From an uncultured Mailhella sp. (GTDB lineage: Bacteria > Desulfobacterota > Desulfovibrionia > Desulfovibrionales > Desulfovibrionaceae): DNA of 54,330 nt. A program made the position numbers and the translations under genes. Each line of letters begins with the position of its first letter. Positions within the stretch are counted from its first letter, which is position 1. Under the pieces are notes generated by a model that was given only the letters and a program-made list of their open reading frames with translations, made no database searches and was not told the origin of the DNA. Of this stretch, positions 44,519-53,495 are shown piece by piece. The stretch spans positions 1 through 54,330 of the forward strand of contig CALUPQ010000188.1 in NCBI GenBank assembly GCA_944322695.1. Reading direction: 5' to 3'.

Positions 44519-46189
44519 ATGAAGATTTCCCCTCATCCGCTTGGCACGCTGATTGAAACAGACGTGCTCGTCATAGGCTCCGGCGCATCGGGCTGCGGTG
44601 CCGCTCTCGGAGCTCGCGAGCAGGGGCTGGACGTCGTGCTGCTGGACAAAGGCAAGCTGGAAAGCTCCGGCTGCATCGGCGGCGGCAATGACCACTATAT
44701 GGCCATTCTGAACGAAAAGGGTACTCCTTTCGACACCGCCGACGACCTGGTCAAGTTCTACGCCAAGCCCATCACCGGCTACTCCCCCACCATGCTCGTC
44801 AACGGCTGGTACAACCACATGTACCACATGCTGAAGCGCCTCGAAAAATGCGGCGTGGATTTCAGCAAGAACCCCGACGGCACCTATAAGCGCACCCAGG
44901 GCTTCGGCCAGCCCGGCACCTGGTGGGTGCACATCGCCAACGGCATGACCATCAAGCGCGTCATGGCCCGCATCGTACGCGACTCCGGCGTGCATGTGCT
45001 CGACCGCATCATGGCCATGAAAATCCTCACCGACGGCGGCAAGGCCTGCGGCGTCCTCGGCTGGAACGTGGTGACGGGCGAATACGTCATTCTCCGCGCC
45101 AAGACCGTGGTTTCCGCTCAGGGCCGTTCCGCCACCCGCGGCTACAACAACTCCACGCACAACCCCTACAACGTGTGGATGTACCCCTACAACACCGGCG
45201 CGGGCGTGGTCCTCGGCTATGACGCCGGCGCCGCCGTGACCGAACTCGACACCTATCAGCGCGCCACCATGGAGCCCAAGGGCTACGGCTGCCCCGGCAT
45301 GAACGGCATCAACAGCTCCGGCGCCCACGAACTGAGCGCCATCGGCGAACGCTTCATGGGCAAGTACGACCCCATGTGGGAAAACGGCGTACGCAACAAC
45401 CAGATTCAGGGCACCTATCAGGAACAGCTCGAGGGCAATGGCCCGCCCTTCTACATGGACATGCGCCATGTGGACCCCGAAATCGTGCATGAACTGCAGT
45501 ACATCCTCATGCCCGGCGACAAGGCCACCTTCTGCGACTGGGCCGACTGCACCGGCACCGACTTCCAGCACAAGCTCCTGGAAGTGGAAATCGGCGAACT
45601 CATCTTCGGCGGCACCATCGCCGTGAACGACCAGTTTGAAACCACCATTCCCGGTCTGTTCTGCGGCAGCATCTTCCTGTACTGCTCCGGCGCCATGTGC
45701 GGCGGCTTCGAAGCCGGCCGTCAGGCTGCCATGAAGGCTTCCGGCATGACCGAAGCCGGCAAGATTGACGAAGACCTCGCGGCCAAGGTGAAGTCCGACA
45801 TCTTCGCCCCGCTCGGCAACGACCAGGAACTGACCTATCAGGAACTGGAAGAAGCCGCCCGCAACGTCATGATGTACTACATGGGCTTCCGCCGCTCCAT
45901 GGTCGGCATGGAACGCGCTCTGGAAAAGATAACCTTCCTGGAAGAACAGATTCCCCAGCTTCACGCCGATTCTCTGCGCGACCTCATGCGCTGCCATGAA
46001 TCCGCCGAAGTGCTCAAGGTCTGCGAACTGGCCATCAAGGCCACCATGGAGCGCAAGGAAACGGGCCGCTGCGTCTACAAGATTGTCGACTTCCCCGAGC
46101 TCAACCCCGACATGGCCAAGCCCCTGCTTCTCATCAAGGGCGAGAACGGCACCACCCAGTATCACTTGGGCAAGGCCCCTCTTCTGTAG
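44519..46189 (+). CDS. AprA-like FAD-dependent oxidoreductase
   Basis: A 556-residue soluble flavoprotein. The FAD-binding motif is VLVIGSGASGCGAALGAREQGLDVVLLDKG (residues 16-45). Several stretches resemble the adenylylsulfate reductase alpha subunit: LDKGKLESSG, MAMKILTDGGKACGVLGWNVVTGEYVILRAKTVV, and the later NGPPFYMDMRHVDPE. It is 100 or so residues shorter than AprA, has no partner aprB nearby, and the catalytic residues of APS reductase cannot be confirmed. It lacks the heme domain of exported fumarate reductases and has no signal peptide, so it acts in the cytoplasm. It is co-transcribed with the TRAP transporter, and the GltD-like iron-sulfur protein downstream is a likely electron partner. 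The imported substrate is presumably oxidised or reduced here. Confidence 0.8.
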   Translation: MKISPHPLGTLIETDVLVIGSGASGCGAALGAREQGLDVVLLDKGKLESSGCIGGGNDHYMAILNEKGTPFDTADDLVKFYAKPITGYSPTMLVNGWYNHMYHMLKRLEKCGVDFSKNPDGTYKRTQGFGQPGTWWVHIANGMTIKRVMARIVRDSGVHVLDRIMAMKILTDGGKACGVLGWNVVTGEYVILRAKTVVSAQGRSATRGYNNSTHNPYNVWMYPYNTGAGVVLGYDAGAAVTELDTYQRATMEPKGYGCPGMNGINSSGAHELSAIGERFMGKYDPMWENGVRNNQIQGTYQEQLEGNGPPFYMDMRHVDPEIVHELQYILMPGDKATFCDWADCTGTDFQHKLLEVEIGELIFGGTIAVNDQFETTIPGLFCGSIFLYCSGAMCGGFEAGRQAAMKASGMTEAGKIDEDLAAKVKSDIFAPLGNDQELTYQELEEAARNVMMYYMGFRRSMVGMERALEKITFLEEQIPQLHADSLRDLMRCHESAEVLKVCELAIKATMERKETGRCVYKIVDFPELNPDMAKPLLLIKGENGTTQYHLGKAPLL

Positions 46190-46212
46190 AGCCCTTTTTG
46201 CATGAAGCCGCC

Positions 46213-46234
46213 CGTCGGGGCCATGGCCCCGACG
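46213..46234 (+). promoter_or_regulatory. Perfect 22-bp palindrome between the flavoprotein and oxidoreductase genes
   Basis: CGTCGGGGCC followed by its exact complement, giving a GC-rich hairpin 23 bp after the flavoprotein stop. It has no T-run, so it is more likely an mRNA-processing or stability element than a full terminator. Confidence 0.5.
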
Positions 46235-46319
46235 CGGTTTCCCGGCGACGGAGACACGCTTCCGCCGCCCTCCCCCTCCCGGCATACGGGAGAGGAGCAG
46301 TCACTCAAGGAGTATTATC

Positions 46320-48011
46320 ATGCCGCCTAGATATAGTCGTGAAATCACCCTGCCCATCGTCATGGGCGACAGCCTCAAGGAGCAGTTCCGCACCTCGCCG
46401 TGCGAGCACTTCTGCCCCGCAGGCAATTCCATTCAGAAAATGCAGGCGCTCGTGGAAAAGGGCGAATTCGCCGAAGCCCTGCGCTATCTGCTCGCCAAGA
46501 ACCCCTTCCCCGGTGTGACCGGACGCGTGTGCCCGCACTTCTGCCAGGCCAACTGCAACCGCAAGGGCTACGACTCCTGCGTGAACACCCGCGCCCTTGA
46601 ACGCGCCGTGTTCGACTTCGCTCCCCGCGACAACGCCCATTTCCAGCGTCGTCCTTCCACGGGCAAGAGCGTCGGCATCATCGGCGGCGGCCCCGCCGGT
46701 CTGACTGCCGCCTATTTCCTGGCCCTTCTCGGCCACGACGTCACCGTGTATGAGGCCAATCCCGTGCTCGGCGGCGTGGCCCGCTACGGCGTGCCGGACT
46801 TCCGTCTGCCCCGCGACGTGGTTGACCGCGAAATCGGCTGGATTCTCGAAACCGGCGTACGCGCCAGAGTCAACACCATGGTCGGCCGCGACATCTCCTT
46901 CGCCGCCGTGCGCGCCGCCCACGATGCCGTCATCGTGACCACCGGCACCCCCAAGGAAAACAGCCTGCCCATCCCCGGCTCCGAAACCGCGGTGAAGGCC
47001 GTGGAATTTCTGCGTGAGGCCGCTCTCGGCCTGCGTCCTTCCGTGGGCAAGCGGGTGGTCGTCATGGGCGGCGGCGGCGTCGGCTTCGACGCAGCGTTCG
47101 TGGCCCGTCGTCTCGGCGCGGAAGAAGTGCACGTCATCTGCCTTGAAAAGGCCGGTGAAATGCGCGCCCCCGAAGAAGACCTTCTGCAGGCCGCCGAGGA
47201 AGGCATTCAGATTCACAACTCCTGCACCATGTCCGCCATCCGCACGGCCGACGGCAAGACCGCCGGCGTGGACTACTTCGAAGTGCAGGAATGCCGCTTC
47301 GACGAAAAGGGCCGCCTCACCCTGGTGCCCGTGGAAGGCGGGGAACACACGCTTGAATGCGATACCGTCATCTTCGCCGTGGGCATGAAGACGGACCTCG
47401 ACTTCATGGCCGAAGCCGGCGTGAACCTCACGCCCCGCAACTGGATTGTGGTGGACGGCAAGCAGGCCAGCTCCGTGGAAGGCATCTTCGCCGCCGGCGA
47501 CGTCTCCGCCGGCCCCGCCTCCATTGCCGGCGCCGTGGGCGACGGCCGCCGCGCAGCCTTCGGCGTCCATGCCTGGCTGACCGGTGAAAACTCCCGCGTC
47601 TATGTCATCGGCGAGGACAACACCATCGTGGCCCGCGACGATTTGGCCGGAAACGTGGAACCCTATGTGGTGCCCATGGAGGAAATCTACGGCATTCTCC
47701 AGTACGAGAAGACCGAAGCCCAGAAGCAGGCCTGCGCCAACCACATGGACTTCACGGAAAACAACGCCGGCTACACCGCCGAACAGGCCATGATTGAAGC
47801 CGCCCGCTGCATGCACTGCGGCCACTGCAAGGGCTGCGGCACCTGCGTGGACGACTGCCCCGGCTACGTGCTGGAGCTCAAGCATCTTGAAAACGGCCTC
47901 GACCGCCCCGAAGTGGCCCACGGCGAGGAATGCTGGCACTGCGCCAACTGCCGTACCAGCTGCCCCACCGGCGCCATCGGCTTCCGCTTCCCGCTGCGCA
48001 TGCAGGTCTGA
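46320..48011 (+). CDS. GltD-like NAD(P)H oxidoreductase with C-terminal two-cluster ferredoxin domain
   Basis: A 563-residue iron-sulfur flavoprotein. The N-terminus has the cysteine motif of glutamate-synthase small-subunit-type proteins (C28, C32, C71, C75, C79). Two Rossmann domains follow: FAD (VGIIGGGPAGLTAAYFLALLGHDVTVYE) and NAD(P)H (VVVMGGGGVGFDAAFVARRLG). From about residue 495 there are two [4Fe-4S] motifs, CMHCGHCKGCGTCVDDCPG and CWHCANCRTSCPTGAI. The protein can carry electrons between NAD(P)H and ferredoxin or a partner enzyme. Its two-cluster tail is the kind of module that AprB provides to AprA, so it may serve the AprA-like flavoprotein encoded just upstream. AAGGAG precedes the ATG. 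Confidence 0.85.
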   Translation: MPPRYSREITLPIVMGDSLKEQFRTSPCEHFCPAGNSIQKMQALVEKGEFAEALRYLLAKNPFPGVTGRVCPHFCQANCNRKGYDSCVNTRALERAVFDFAPRDNAHFQRRPSTGKSVGIIGGGPAGLTAAYFLALLGHDVTVYEANPVLGGVARYGVPDFRLPRDVVDREIGWILETGVRARVNTMVGRDISFAAVRAAHDAVIVTTGTPKENSLPIPGSETAVKAVEFLREAALGLRPSVGKRVVVMGGGGVGFDAAFVARRLGAEEVHVICLEKAGEMRAPEEDLLQAAEEGIQIHNSCTMSAIRTADGKTAGVDYFEVQECRFDEKGRLTLVPVEGGEHTLECDTVIFAVGMKTDLDFMAEAGVNLTPRNWIVVDGKQASSVEGIFAAGDVSAGPASIAGAVGDGRRAAFGVHAWLTGENSRVYVIGEDNTIVARDDLAGNVEPYVVPMEEIYGILQYEKTEAQKQACANHMDFTENNAGYTAEQAMIEAARCMHCGHCKGCGTCVDDCPGYVLELKHLENGLDRPEVAHGEECWHCANCRTSCPTGAIGFRFPLRMQV

Positions 48012-48238
48012 TTCCATCCCTGAACAATGAATCCACAAAGCGCCCTGTCCTGAAAACAGGCAGGGCGCTTTTCCTGTGCCGATAAGGTCGGTCTTCGCCC
48101 GTCCCCGCGCCTGCCCTCAGGTATTCGTAGGCATTCCGTCCAACATTCCGCAACGATTTCAGCCGATGACGTATCGGGAAAACTCCCCTGCGCCCTGCCT
48201 GCTGCCCGATGCGGAACACCCGGGCCGGCTTTGGTCTG
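48012..48238. other. Intergenic region after the TRAP operon
   Basis: About 225 bp. It holds the operon terminator (48037-48075) and no other feature I can support. Confidence 0.4.
48037..48075 (+). terminator. Terminator of the TRAP/oxidoreductase operon
   Basis: An 11-bp stem (48037-48047 with 48061-48071) extended by an inner CCTG/CAGG stem and an AAAA loop, ending in CTTTTCC. It lies 26 bp after the oxidoreductase stop. Confidence 0.85.
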
Positions 48239-48261
48239 TTTGTATGATGAATTCATACAAA
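48239..48261 (+). promoter_or_regulatory. Second copy of the TRAP-operon operator
   Basis: Arms TTTGTATGA (48239-48247) and TCATACAAA (48253-48261) are perfect complements around a 5-bp centre. It is the same inverted repeat as at 41307-41329, and likewise has its centre 29 bp before a -35 box. It lies upstream of the SLC13 transporter gene. Confidence 0.65.
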
Positions 48262-48278
48262 AACAAAAAATTACTGCA

Positions 48279-48307
48279 TTGACCACCTCAGCACAAAACA
48301 CGATTTT
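48279..48307 (+). promoter_or_regulatory. Candidate promoter serving the SLC13 transporter gene
   Basis: TTGACC (48279-48284), 17-bp spacer and GATTTT (48302-48307). The -10 is weak (3 of 6), which would suit an activator-dependent promoter. The layout copies that of the TRAP promoter at 41347-41375. Confidence 0.5.
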
Positions 48308-48730
48308 TCTATCGGCCCTGTTCGCTGCCGATACAGGCAGACGATACGGAAGCAGTACGGCACCGCCGCAGACGACTTCCGCCCGTTCTGAAGCGTCCGC
48401 CCGGACCATGGGCTGCCGGAGAAGGCCTCTTTCCTTTCTCCTCTGCCAGCCATCTTCCGCAGCACGAACGCCCGAGGCGCGTCTCCGTCATGCCGGCCCT
48501 CCGGACCGGTGACGCACGCCGCCCCGAAGTCTCAGGCTTCATACCGATATGCCCTTCTTCATACGAAAATGGCGTTCAACCTCGGAAAGCCTGTGCAATC
48601 CGCCGAACCTGGTTTTCCAGGAAAGAAAGAGCTCCCGCTTCGATGACATGCCGGCTGCGCAAAAAACGCTCCGGCATTCCATACAGTTCCAAGAATAGTT
48701 ATACGACTCCGGTCCTATCAGGAGAAACTC
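48308..48730 (+). other. Long leader or intergenic region before the SLC13 gene
   Basis: About 420 bp between the candidate promoter and the transporter ATG. No open frame here has a ribosome site or plausible product. A second promoter closer to the gene is possible (TTATAC-like sequence near 48698), so whether this is a transcribed leader is not known. Confidence 0.4.
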
Positions 48731-50197
48731 ATGGCTGATACCAATGCCGCCACGACGAAAAAAACGCCGGGCATCCTGTATTTCATCCATTCCGCCATCT
48801 GCCTTGCCGTCATGTTCGGCGTCGGCCTGATTCCCCCCATCGAACCGCTCACGCCGCTGGGCATGAGCCTGGTCGGCATTTTTCTCGGCGTACTGTACGG
48901 CTGGATTTTCATCGACATCATCTGGCCCAGCATCGCCGGCCTGCTGGCGCTCATGCTGGTCGGAGGCATGAAGCCCGTTGTCCTGCTGAACAAAAGCTTC
49001 GGCGACCCCATCGTCGTCATGATGTTCTTCATTTTCGTCTTCTGCGCCACCATCAACTATTACGGCCTGTCGAAGTTCATCTCGCTGTGGTTCATCACCC
49101 GCAAGGCCGTGGCGGGAAGGCCGTGGCTCTTCACCTACACCTTTCTCGTCTCCATCATGATTCTCGGCGGGCTGACCAGCGCCTCTCCCGCGGCCGTCAT
49201 CGGCTGGAGCATCCTGTATGGCATCTGCGACGTATGCGGCTACAAGAAAGGCGAGGGGTATCCCACCATGATGGTCTTCGGTACCGTCTATGCCGCACAG
49301 GTGGGCATGTCGCTCATTCCCTTCAAGCAGGCCGCCCTCACCGTGATGGGCGCCTATGAAACCATGTCCGGCACGCACATCGACTACGCCAAGTACATGT
49401 TCATAGCTCTCATCATCTGCGCGCTCTGCTCCCTGCTCTTCCTGCTTATCGGCAAATACATCTTCCGGCCCGACATCAGCAAGCTTGAGAACCTCAATGT
49501 CGACAACCTTACGACGGGGCAGGACCTCACCCTTTCCGGCGTGCAGAAAACGGTGCTGGGCTTCCTTTTCGCCCTTGTGGCGCTGCTGCTCATTCCCGCC
49601 TTCCTGCCCGCCGACATCACCATCGTCCGCTTCCTCAAAAGCATCGGCAACACCGGCATATGCATGTTCCTCGTGGGACTCATGTGCTTCATCAAAGTCG
49701 ACGGCAAGCCTCTGCTCCGCTTCAAGGCCATGGTGGACGACGGGGTAGCCTGGGGCATCATCTTCATTCTGGCCATGGTTCAGCCTCTTTCAGGCGCCAT
49801 GGCCACTCCGGAAAGCGGCATCACGCCCTTCCTCATGTCCGTGCTGGAGCCCCTGTTCGGCGCCGGTTCCCCGCTGTTCTTCGCCGTATGCATGGGCCTT
49901 CTGGCCACCATCCGCACCCAGTTCATCAACAACGGCGCCGTGGGCGTGGCCCTCATGCCGGTCATCTTCAGCTACTGCACGAACATGAACGTGGGACCGG
50001 AACTGGCCGTCATCATGGTGGTCATGGGCGTACATCTGGCGTTCCTCACCCCTGCAGCCAGCTCCATAGCAGCCCTGCTGCATGGTAACGAATGGGCCAG
50101 CACCAAGAGCATCTGGAAATCCTCTCCCATCGTCATTCTGCTTTCCTGGGTGCTCATGAGCACCGTCACCGTCACCGTAGGCTCCATCCTCTTCTGA
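48731..50197 (+). CDS. SLC13/DASS-type anion transporter
   Basis: A 488-residue membrane protein with about 12 hydrophobic segments in two repeats, of the divalent anion:Na+ symporter (SLC13) superfamily, which carries dicarboxylates, citrate or sulfate. The hairpin-loop type segments [15 protein letters not shown] and [17 protein letters not shown] occupy the positions where the family places its SNT-like ion-binding loops. The ligand cannot be assigned; the [17 protein letters not shown] segment seems lineage-specific. AGGAG precedes the ATG. The upstream operator ties it to the TRAP operon, so it may import a co-substrate or export the product of the oxidoreductase pathway. It is followed by a terminator. 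Confidence 0.85.
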   Translation: MADTNAATTKKTPGILYFIHSAICLAVMFGVGLIPPIEPLTPLGMSLVGIFLGVLYGWIFIDIIWPSIAGLLALMLVGGMKPVVLLNKSFGDPIVVMMFFIFVFCATINYYGLSKFISLWFITRKAVAGRPWLFTYTFLVSIMILGGLTSASPAAVIGWSILYGICDVCGYKKGEGYPTMMVFGTVYAAQVGMSLIPFKQAALTVMGAYETMSGTHIDYAKYMFIALIICALCSLLFLLIGKYIFRPDISKLENLNVDNLTTGQDLTLSGVQKTVLGFLFALVALLLIPAFLPADITIVRFLKSIGNTGICMFLVGLMCFIKVDGKPLLRFKAMVDDGVAWGIIFILAMVQPLSGAMATPESGITPFLMSVLEPLFGAGSPLFFAVCMGLLATIRTQFINNGAVGVALMPVIFSYCTNMNVGPELAVIMVVMGVHLAFLTPAASSIAALLHGNEWASTKSIWKSSPIVILLSWVLMSTVTVTVGSILF

Positions 50198-50246
50198 TTT
50201 CGCCGGAAAACCTTCCGGCGGCATTCCATGCAGTCCCCCCCCCTCC

Positions 50247-50290
50247 GAGGGGTCCGCTTCGTCTATTGAAGCGGAACCCTCCCTCTTTTT
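50247..50290 (+). terminator. Terminator of the SLC13 gene
   Basis: A 14-bp stem with one mismatch (50247-50260 with 50268-50281) followed by CCTCTTTTT, about 50 bp after the stop. Confidence 0.75.
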
Positions 50291-50348
50291 CCTCTCCGGT
50301 GAAGCCTCCCCGCAATCCGTCGAAACACGCGCTGTCCCTTTGCCGACA

Positions 50349-50377
50349 TTGACGCTACGCCGCTGTAGGGCTAGACT
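50349..50377 (+). promoter_or_regulatory. Promoter of serS
   Basis: TTGACG (50349-50354), 17-bp spacer, TAGACT (50372-50377), about 68 bp before the serS ATG. Confidence 0.65.
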
Positions 50378-50444
50378 ATCCGTTCCTTGTAAATGCCTGG
50401 GCACAACGCCCTTTCGCATATCACGCAGACCCGAGGAATCAGCC

Positions 50445-51725
50445 ATGCTTGATCTCAAACTTCTTCAGAAGCAGCCCGAAGTGGTGGCCAAGGCCCTTGC
50501 CGACCGCCATTCCAACATCTCCGTCGATGAATTTCTTGAGCTGGACGCCCGCCGCCGCGCCGCTCTTACCGAAGTGGAAACGCTCAAGAGCCGCCGCAAT
50601 GCCGAATCGGCCGAAGTGGCCCGCAAAAAGCGCGCCGGTGAAGACGCCTCCGAACTGGTGGCCGAACTCGGCAAGCTGTCCGACCGCATCAAGGAGCTGG
50701 ACGCCGAAACCTCCGAGATTAAGGAAAAGGTCTACCAGTGGATGCTCCGCGTGCCGAACATTCCCGACGCCTCCGTTCCCGTGGGTCTGGATGAGAACGA
50801 CAACCCCGAACTGCACCGCTGGGGCACTCCGCGAGAATTCACCTTCCCGATAAAGCAGCACTTCGAAGTGGGCGCCGCCGCCAGAGGGCTCGACTTCGAA
50901 CGCGGCGCCAAGCTCGCCGGTTCCCGTTTCTGCGTGTCTCACGGCGTGTTCGCACGGCTTGAACGCGCTCTCATGAACTTCTACCTCGACACGCAGACCA
51001 CCGAATTCGGCGCCACGGAAATTCTGCCTCCCTTCATGGTCAACGCCGCCACCATGCAGGGCACGGGCCAGCTGCCCAAGTTCGAGGAAGACCTGTTCAA
51101 GATGCCCGCCTGGGACTACTACCTCATCCCCACCGCCGAAGTGCCCGTCACCAACCTGCACGCCGGTGAAATTCTTGAGGAAGACCAGCTTCCCCTGCGC
51201 TACACCGCAGGCACTCCCTGCTTCCGCTCCGAAGCCGGCTCCGCGGGCAAGGACGTGCGCGGTCTCATCCGTCAGCATCAGTTCATCAAGGTGGAGATGG
51301 TGCGCTTCGCCCATCCCGACAAGTCGTGGGAAGAACTGGAAAACATGCGCCGCTGCGCCGAAATTCTGCTGGAAAAGCTCGAACTGCCCTACCGCACCAT
51401 CACGCTCTGCACCGGCGACATGGGCTTCGGCTCCGCCAAAACCTACGACGTGGAAGTCTGGCTGCCCGGTCAGAACACCTACCGTGAAATCTCTTCCTGC
51501 TCCAACTGCGTGGACTTCCAGGCCCGCCGCGCCAACATCCGCTTCCGTCCCAAGGGCGGCGGCAAGCCCGAGTTCGTGCACACTCTGAACGGCTCCGGCC
51601 TGCCTACGGGCCGGTCCATGGTTGCCGTGATAGAAAACTATCAGCAGGAAGACGGCTCCATCGTCATTCCCAAGGTGCTGCGTCCCTACATGGGCGGCCT
51701 TGAAGTCATCACGCCCGACATGTAG
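50445..51725 (+). CDS. serS: Seryl-tRNA synthetase
   Basis: A 426-residue class II aminoacyl-tRNA synthetase charging tRNA-Ser (and tRNA-Sec where present). The N-terminal coiled-coil arm (residues ~30-100, rich in Lys/Glu/Ala) binds the tRNA long variable arm. The catalytic core has [14 protein letters not shown], motif 2 [26 protein letters not shown] and motif 3 [19 protein letters not shown]. The ATG at 50445 follows GAGGAA and begins with the family MLDLKLL; the frame is open 35 codons upstream but not conserved. It is a housekeeping gene with its own promoter and terminator, so the flanking transporter and esterase genes are separate units. Confidence 0.97.
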   Translation: MLDLKLLQKQPEVVAKALADRHSNISVDEFLELDARRRAALTEVETLKSRRNAESAEVARKKRAGEDASELVAELGKLSDRIKELDAETSEIKEKVYQWMLRVPNIPDASVPVGLDENDNPELHRWGTPREFTFPIKQHFEVGAAARGLDFERGAKLAGSRFCVSHGVFARLERALMNFYLDTQTTEFGATEILPPFMVNAATMQGTGQLPKFEEDLFKMPAWDYYLIPTAEVPVTNLHAGEILEEDQLPLRYTAGTPCFRSEAGSAGKDVRGLIRQHQFIKVEMVRFAHPDKSWEELENMRRCAEILLEKLELPYRTITLCTGDMGFGSAKTYDVEVWLPGQNTYREISSCSNCVDFQARRANIRFRPKGGGKPEFVHTLNGSGLPTGRSMVAVIENYQQEDGSIVIPKVLRPYMGGLEVITPDM

Positions 51726-51746
51726 TCGGGCTTTCCCTCATGCATG

Positions 51747-51780
51747 AAAGCGGGAGACGGTCTGCCGTCTCCCGCTTTTT
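51747..51780 (+). terminator. Terminator of serS
   Basis: A 14-bp perfect stem (51747-51760 with 51765-51778), loop TCTG, followed by a run of six T residues; 21 bp after the stop. Confidence 0.9.
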
Positions 51781-51840
51781 TCACGCAACGCCGTTTTCGA
51801 AGACCCGTTTGAGCATTCCCGAAAAAAAACGGAAAAGGTG

Positions 51841-51869
51841 TTGCCTTTCTTAGAACAGACAAACAAAAT
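51841..51869 (+). promoter_or_regulatory. Candidate promoter of the carboxylesterase gene
   Basis: TTGCCT (51841-51846), 17-bp spacer, CAAAAT (51864-51869) in an AT-rich stretch about 95 bp before the ATG. The operator shared by the two transporter units is not found here. Confidence 0.4.
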
Positions 51870-51962
51870 TTTGAGCTTTACCTCACGGCGTCTTTCGCTT
51901 TTCCTGAATAACACGGCCCCCGACCTTTTACGAGCCACAAAAAAGAACATCAGGAGCTTCGC

Positions 51963-53495
51963 ATGAACAGACGTCAGTTTTTGTATGCAGGCGCAGCCAC
52001 GGCCTTCATGGCTGCCGTGCCCTTCCGTTCTCACGCTGCCGAAGGCCCCGTCGTACACACCCAGAAAGGCTACCTGCGCGGCCTCGTGCAGGACGGCGTA
52101 CATGTGTTCAGGGGGGTCCCCTGCGGCATGCCTCCCTATGAAGGAAAATACCGTCTGGCACTGCCCGAACCCGTGGCTCCCTGGAAAGGCATCGTCGATG
52201 CCGTCAAATTCGGCGACATTCCGCTTCAGCTCGGACAGGGAAAACCCATCGGCGGCGGCGACTGCCTGCGCCTCAACATCTGGACTCCCGCACCCGGCAA
52301 AACCAGCTGCCCGGTCATGCTCTACATCCCCGGAGGCGGCAGCACCACCTGCAACAACAACGACGTTCGCTTCGACGGCACGGCCTTTGCGAAGGACGGC
52401 ATCGTTCTCGTCACAGCCAACTACCGCGTCAACGTGGACGGTTTTCTGAAAATCAAGGGAGTTCCGGCCAACCTCGCCCTGCGCGACATGATGTTCGCCC
52501 TGCGCTGGATACAGGACAACATCGCCGCCTTCGGCGGCGACCCCGACAACGTCACCGTGTTCGGTCAGTCCGCCGGCGCCACGCACATCACCTCCCTGCT
52601 TTCCTCCCCTCTCTCCAAGGGACTTTTCCGCCGCGCCATACTCCAGAGCCCCGCGGCTCTCGCCCAGTACGACGCCGACCTTGCCACAAAAGTGGCGGAA
52701 GACCTTCTCGCCTTCTACGGCGTGGAAAACAGCCGCGAAGCCGTCGCCGCCCTTTCTCCGGAAAAACTGCTTTCCTTCCCCGCCTTCCTTGCCGAACAAA
52801 GCAAAAATCAGGAATGGTGCCGTATGCTGGGCGGCAACGTGGCCCTCTTCAAGCCCTACTATGACGGCGAAGTGCTGCCCAAGCGCCCGGTGGACGCCAT
52901 TGCCGAAGGCGCCTCCCGCGGCGTGGACATCATGGTGGGCTCCGCCGAACAGGAATGGCGTCTCTACGCCGTGCAGAGCGGCACCATCGACAAAATAAAG
53001 GAAGAGGAAGTGACGAGCTTCGTGGACTCCACGGGCTTCCCTGCCGAGATTGCGGAACGCTATCGCAAGGCCGGTCGCGGCGACACCCCCGGCGACCTGT
53101 ACACCGCCCTTCGCTCCGACTTCATTTTCAGAATGCCCGCCAACAAGGTTCTGGAAAGCCAGATAGCCGGCGGCGGCAAGGCCTTTGCCTACTCCTTCGC
53201 CTGGAATAGCGATGCCTACGACGGCAAGATGGGCGCGGCCCACAGCCTTGATGTTCCCTTCGTTTTCAAGACGCACCGCAAGGATTCCCCGAGAGTGAAG
53301 AACACTCTCGGAACCAACCCTCCGGACGCTCTGGCCGACGCCATGCACGGCGCCTGGGTGCGCTTCGCCACCGAAGGCAACCCCGGCTGGACGCCTTTCG
53401 ACCTCGAACGCCGCATGACCATGCGCTTCAACACCGTAAGCGCCGAAGTGTCCGACCCGTGGAAAACGGAACGCGAAACCATGGTTCTGAAATAG
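51963..53495 (+). CDS. Tat-exported carboxylesterase type B family protein
   Basis: A 510-residue alpha/beta-hydrolase of the type B carboxylesterase family. The N-terminus is a twin-arginine signal (NRRQFL, then a hydrophobic stretch ending SHAA), so it should be exported folded by TatBC. The nucleophile is Ser203 in FGQSAGATHI; His427 in AAHSLDVPF is the likely base, and Glu329 or Glu331 the acid. The oxyanion loop normally reads HGGG; here it is PGGG (Pro123-Gly126), a departure that may change activity. The family cleaves carboxylic esters of varied alcohols and acids. AGGAG precedes the ATG. A promoter and terminator flank it. It may free an acid later imported by the nearby transporters, but that is inference. 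Confidence 0.88.
   Translation: MNRRQFLYAGAATAFMAAVPFRSHAAEGPVVHTQKGYLRGLVQDGVHVFRGVPCGMPPYEGKYRLALPEPVAPWKGIVDAVKFGDIPLQLGQGKPIGGGDCLRLNIWTPAPGKTSCPVMLYIPGGGSTTCNNNDVRFDGTAFAKDGIVLVTANYRVNVDGFLKIKGVPANLALRDMMFALRWIQDNIAAFGGDPDNVTVFGQSAGATHITSLLSSPLSKGLFRRAILQSPAALAQYDADLATKVAEDLLAFYGVENSREAVAALSPEKLLSFPAFLAEQSKNQEWCRMLGGNVALFKPYYDGEVLPKRPVDAIAEGASRGVDIMVGSAEQEWRLYAVQSGTIDKIKEEEVTSFVDSTGFPAEIAERYRKAGRGDTPGDLYTALRSDFIFRMPANKVLESQIAGGGKAFAYSFAWNSDAYDGKMGAAHSLDVPFVFKTHRKDSPRVKNTLGTNPPDALADAMHGAWVRFATEGNPGWTPFDLERRMTMRFNTVSAEVSDPWKTERETMVLK

Noticed and set aside
44516-48038. Two long minus-strand frames (589 and 577 codons), Gly/Ala/Val/His-rich
   Set aside because: Both are antisense to the AprA-like and GltD-like genes, which have intact motifs.
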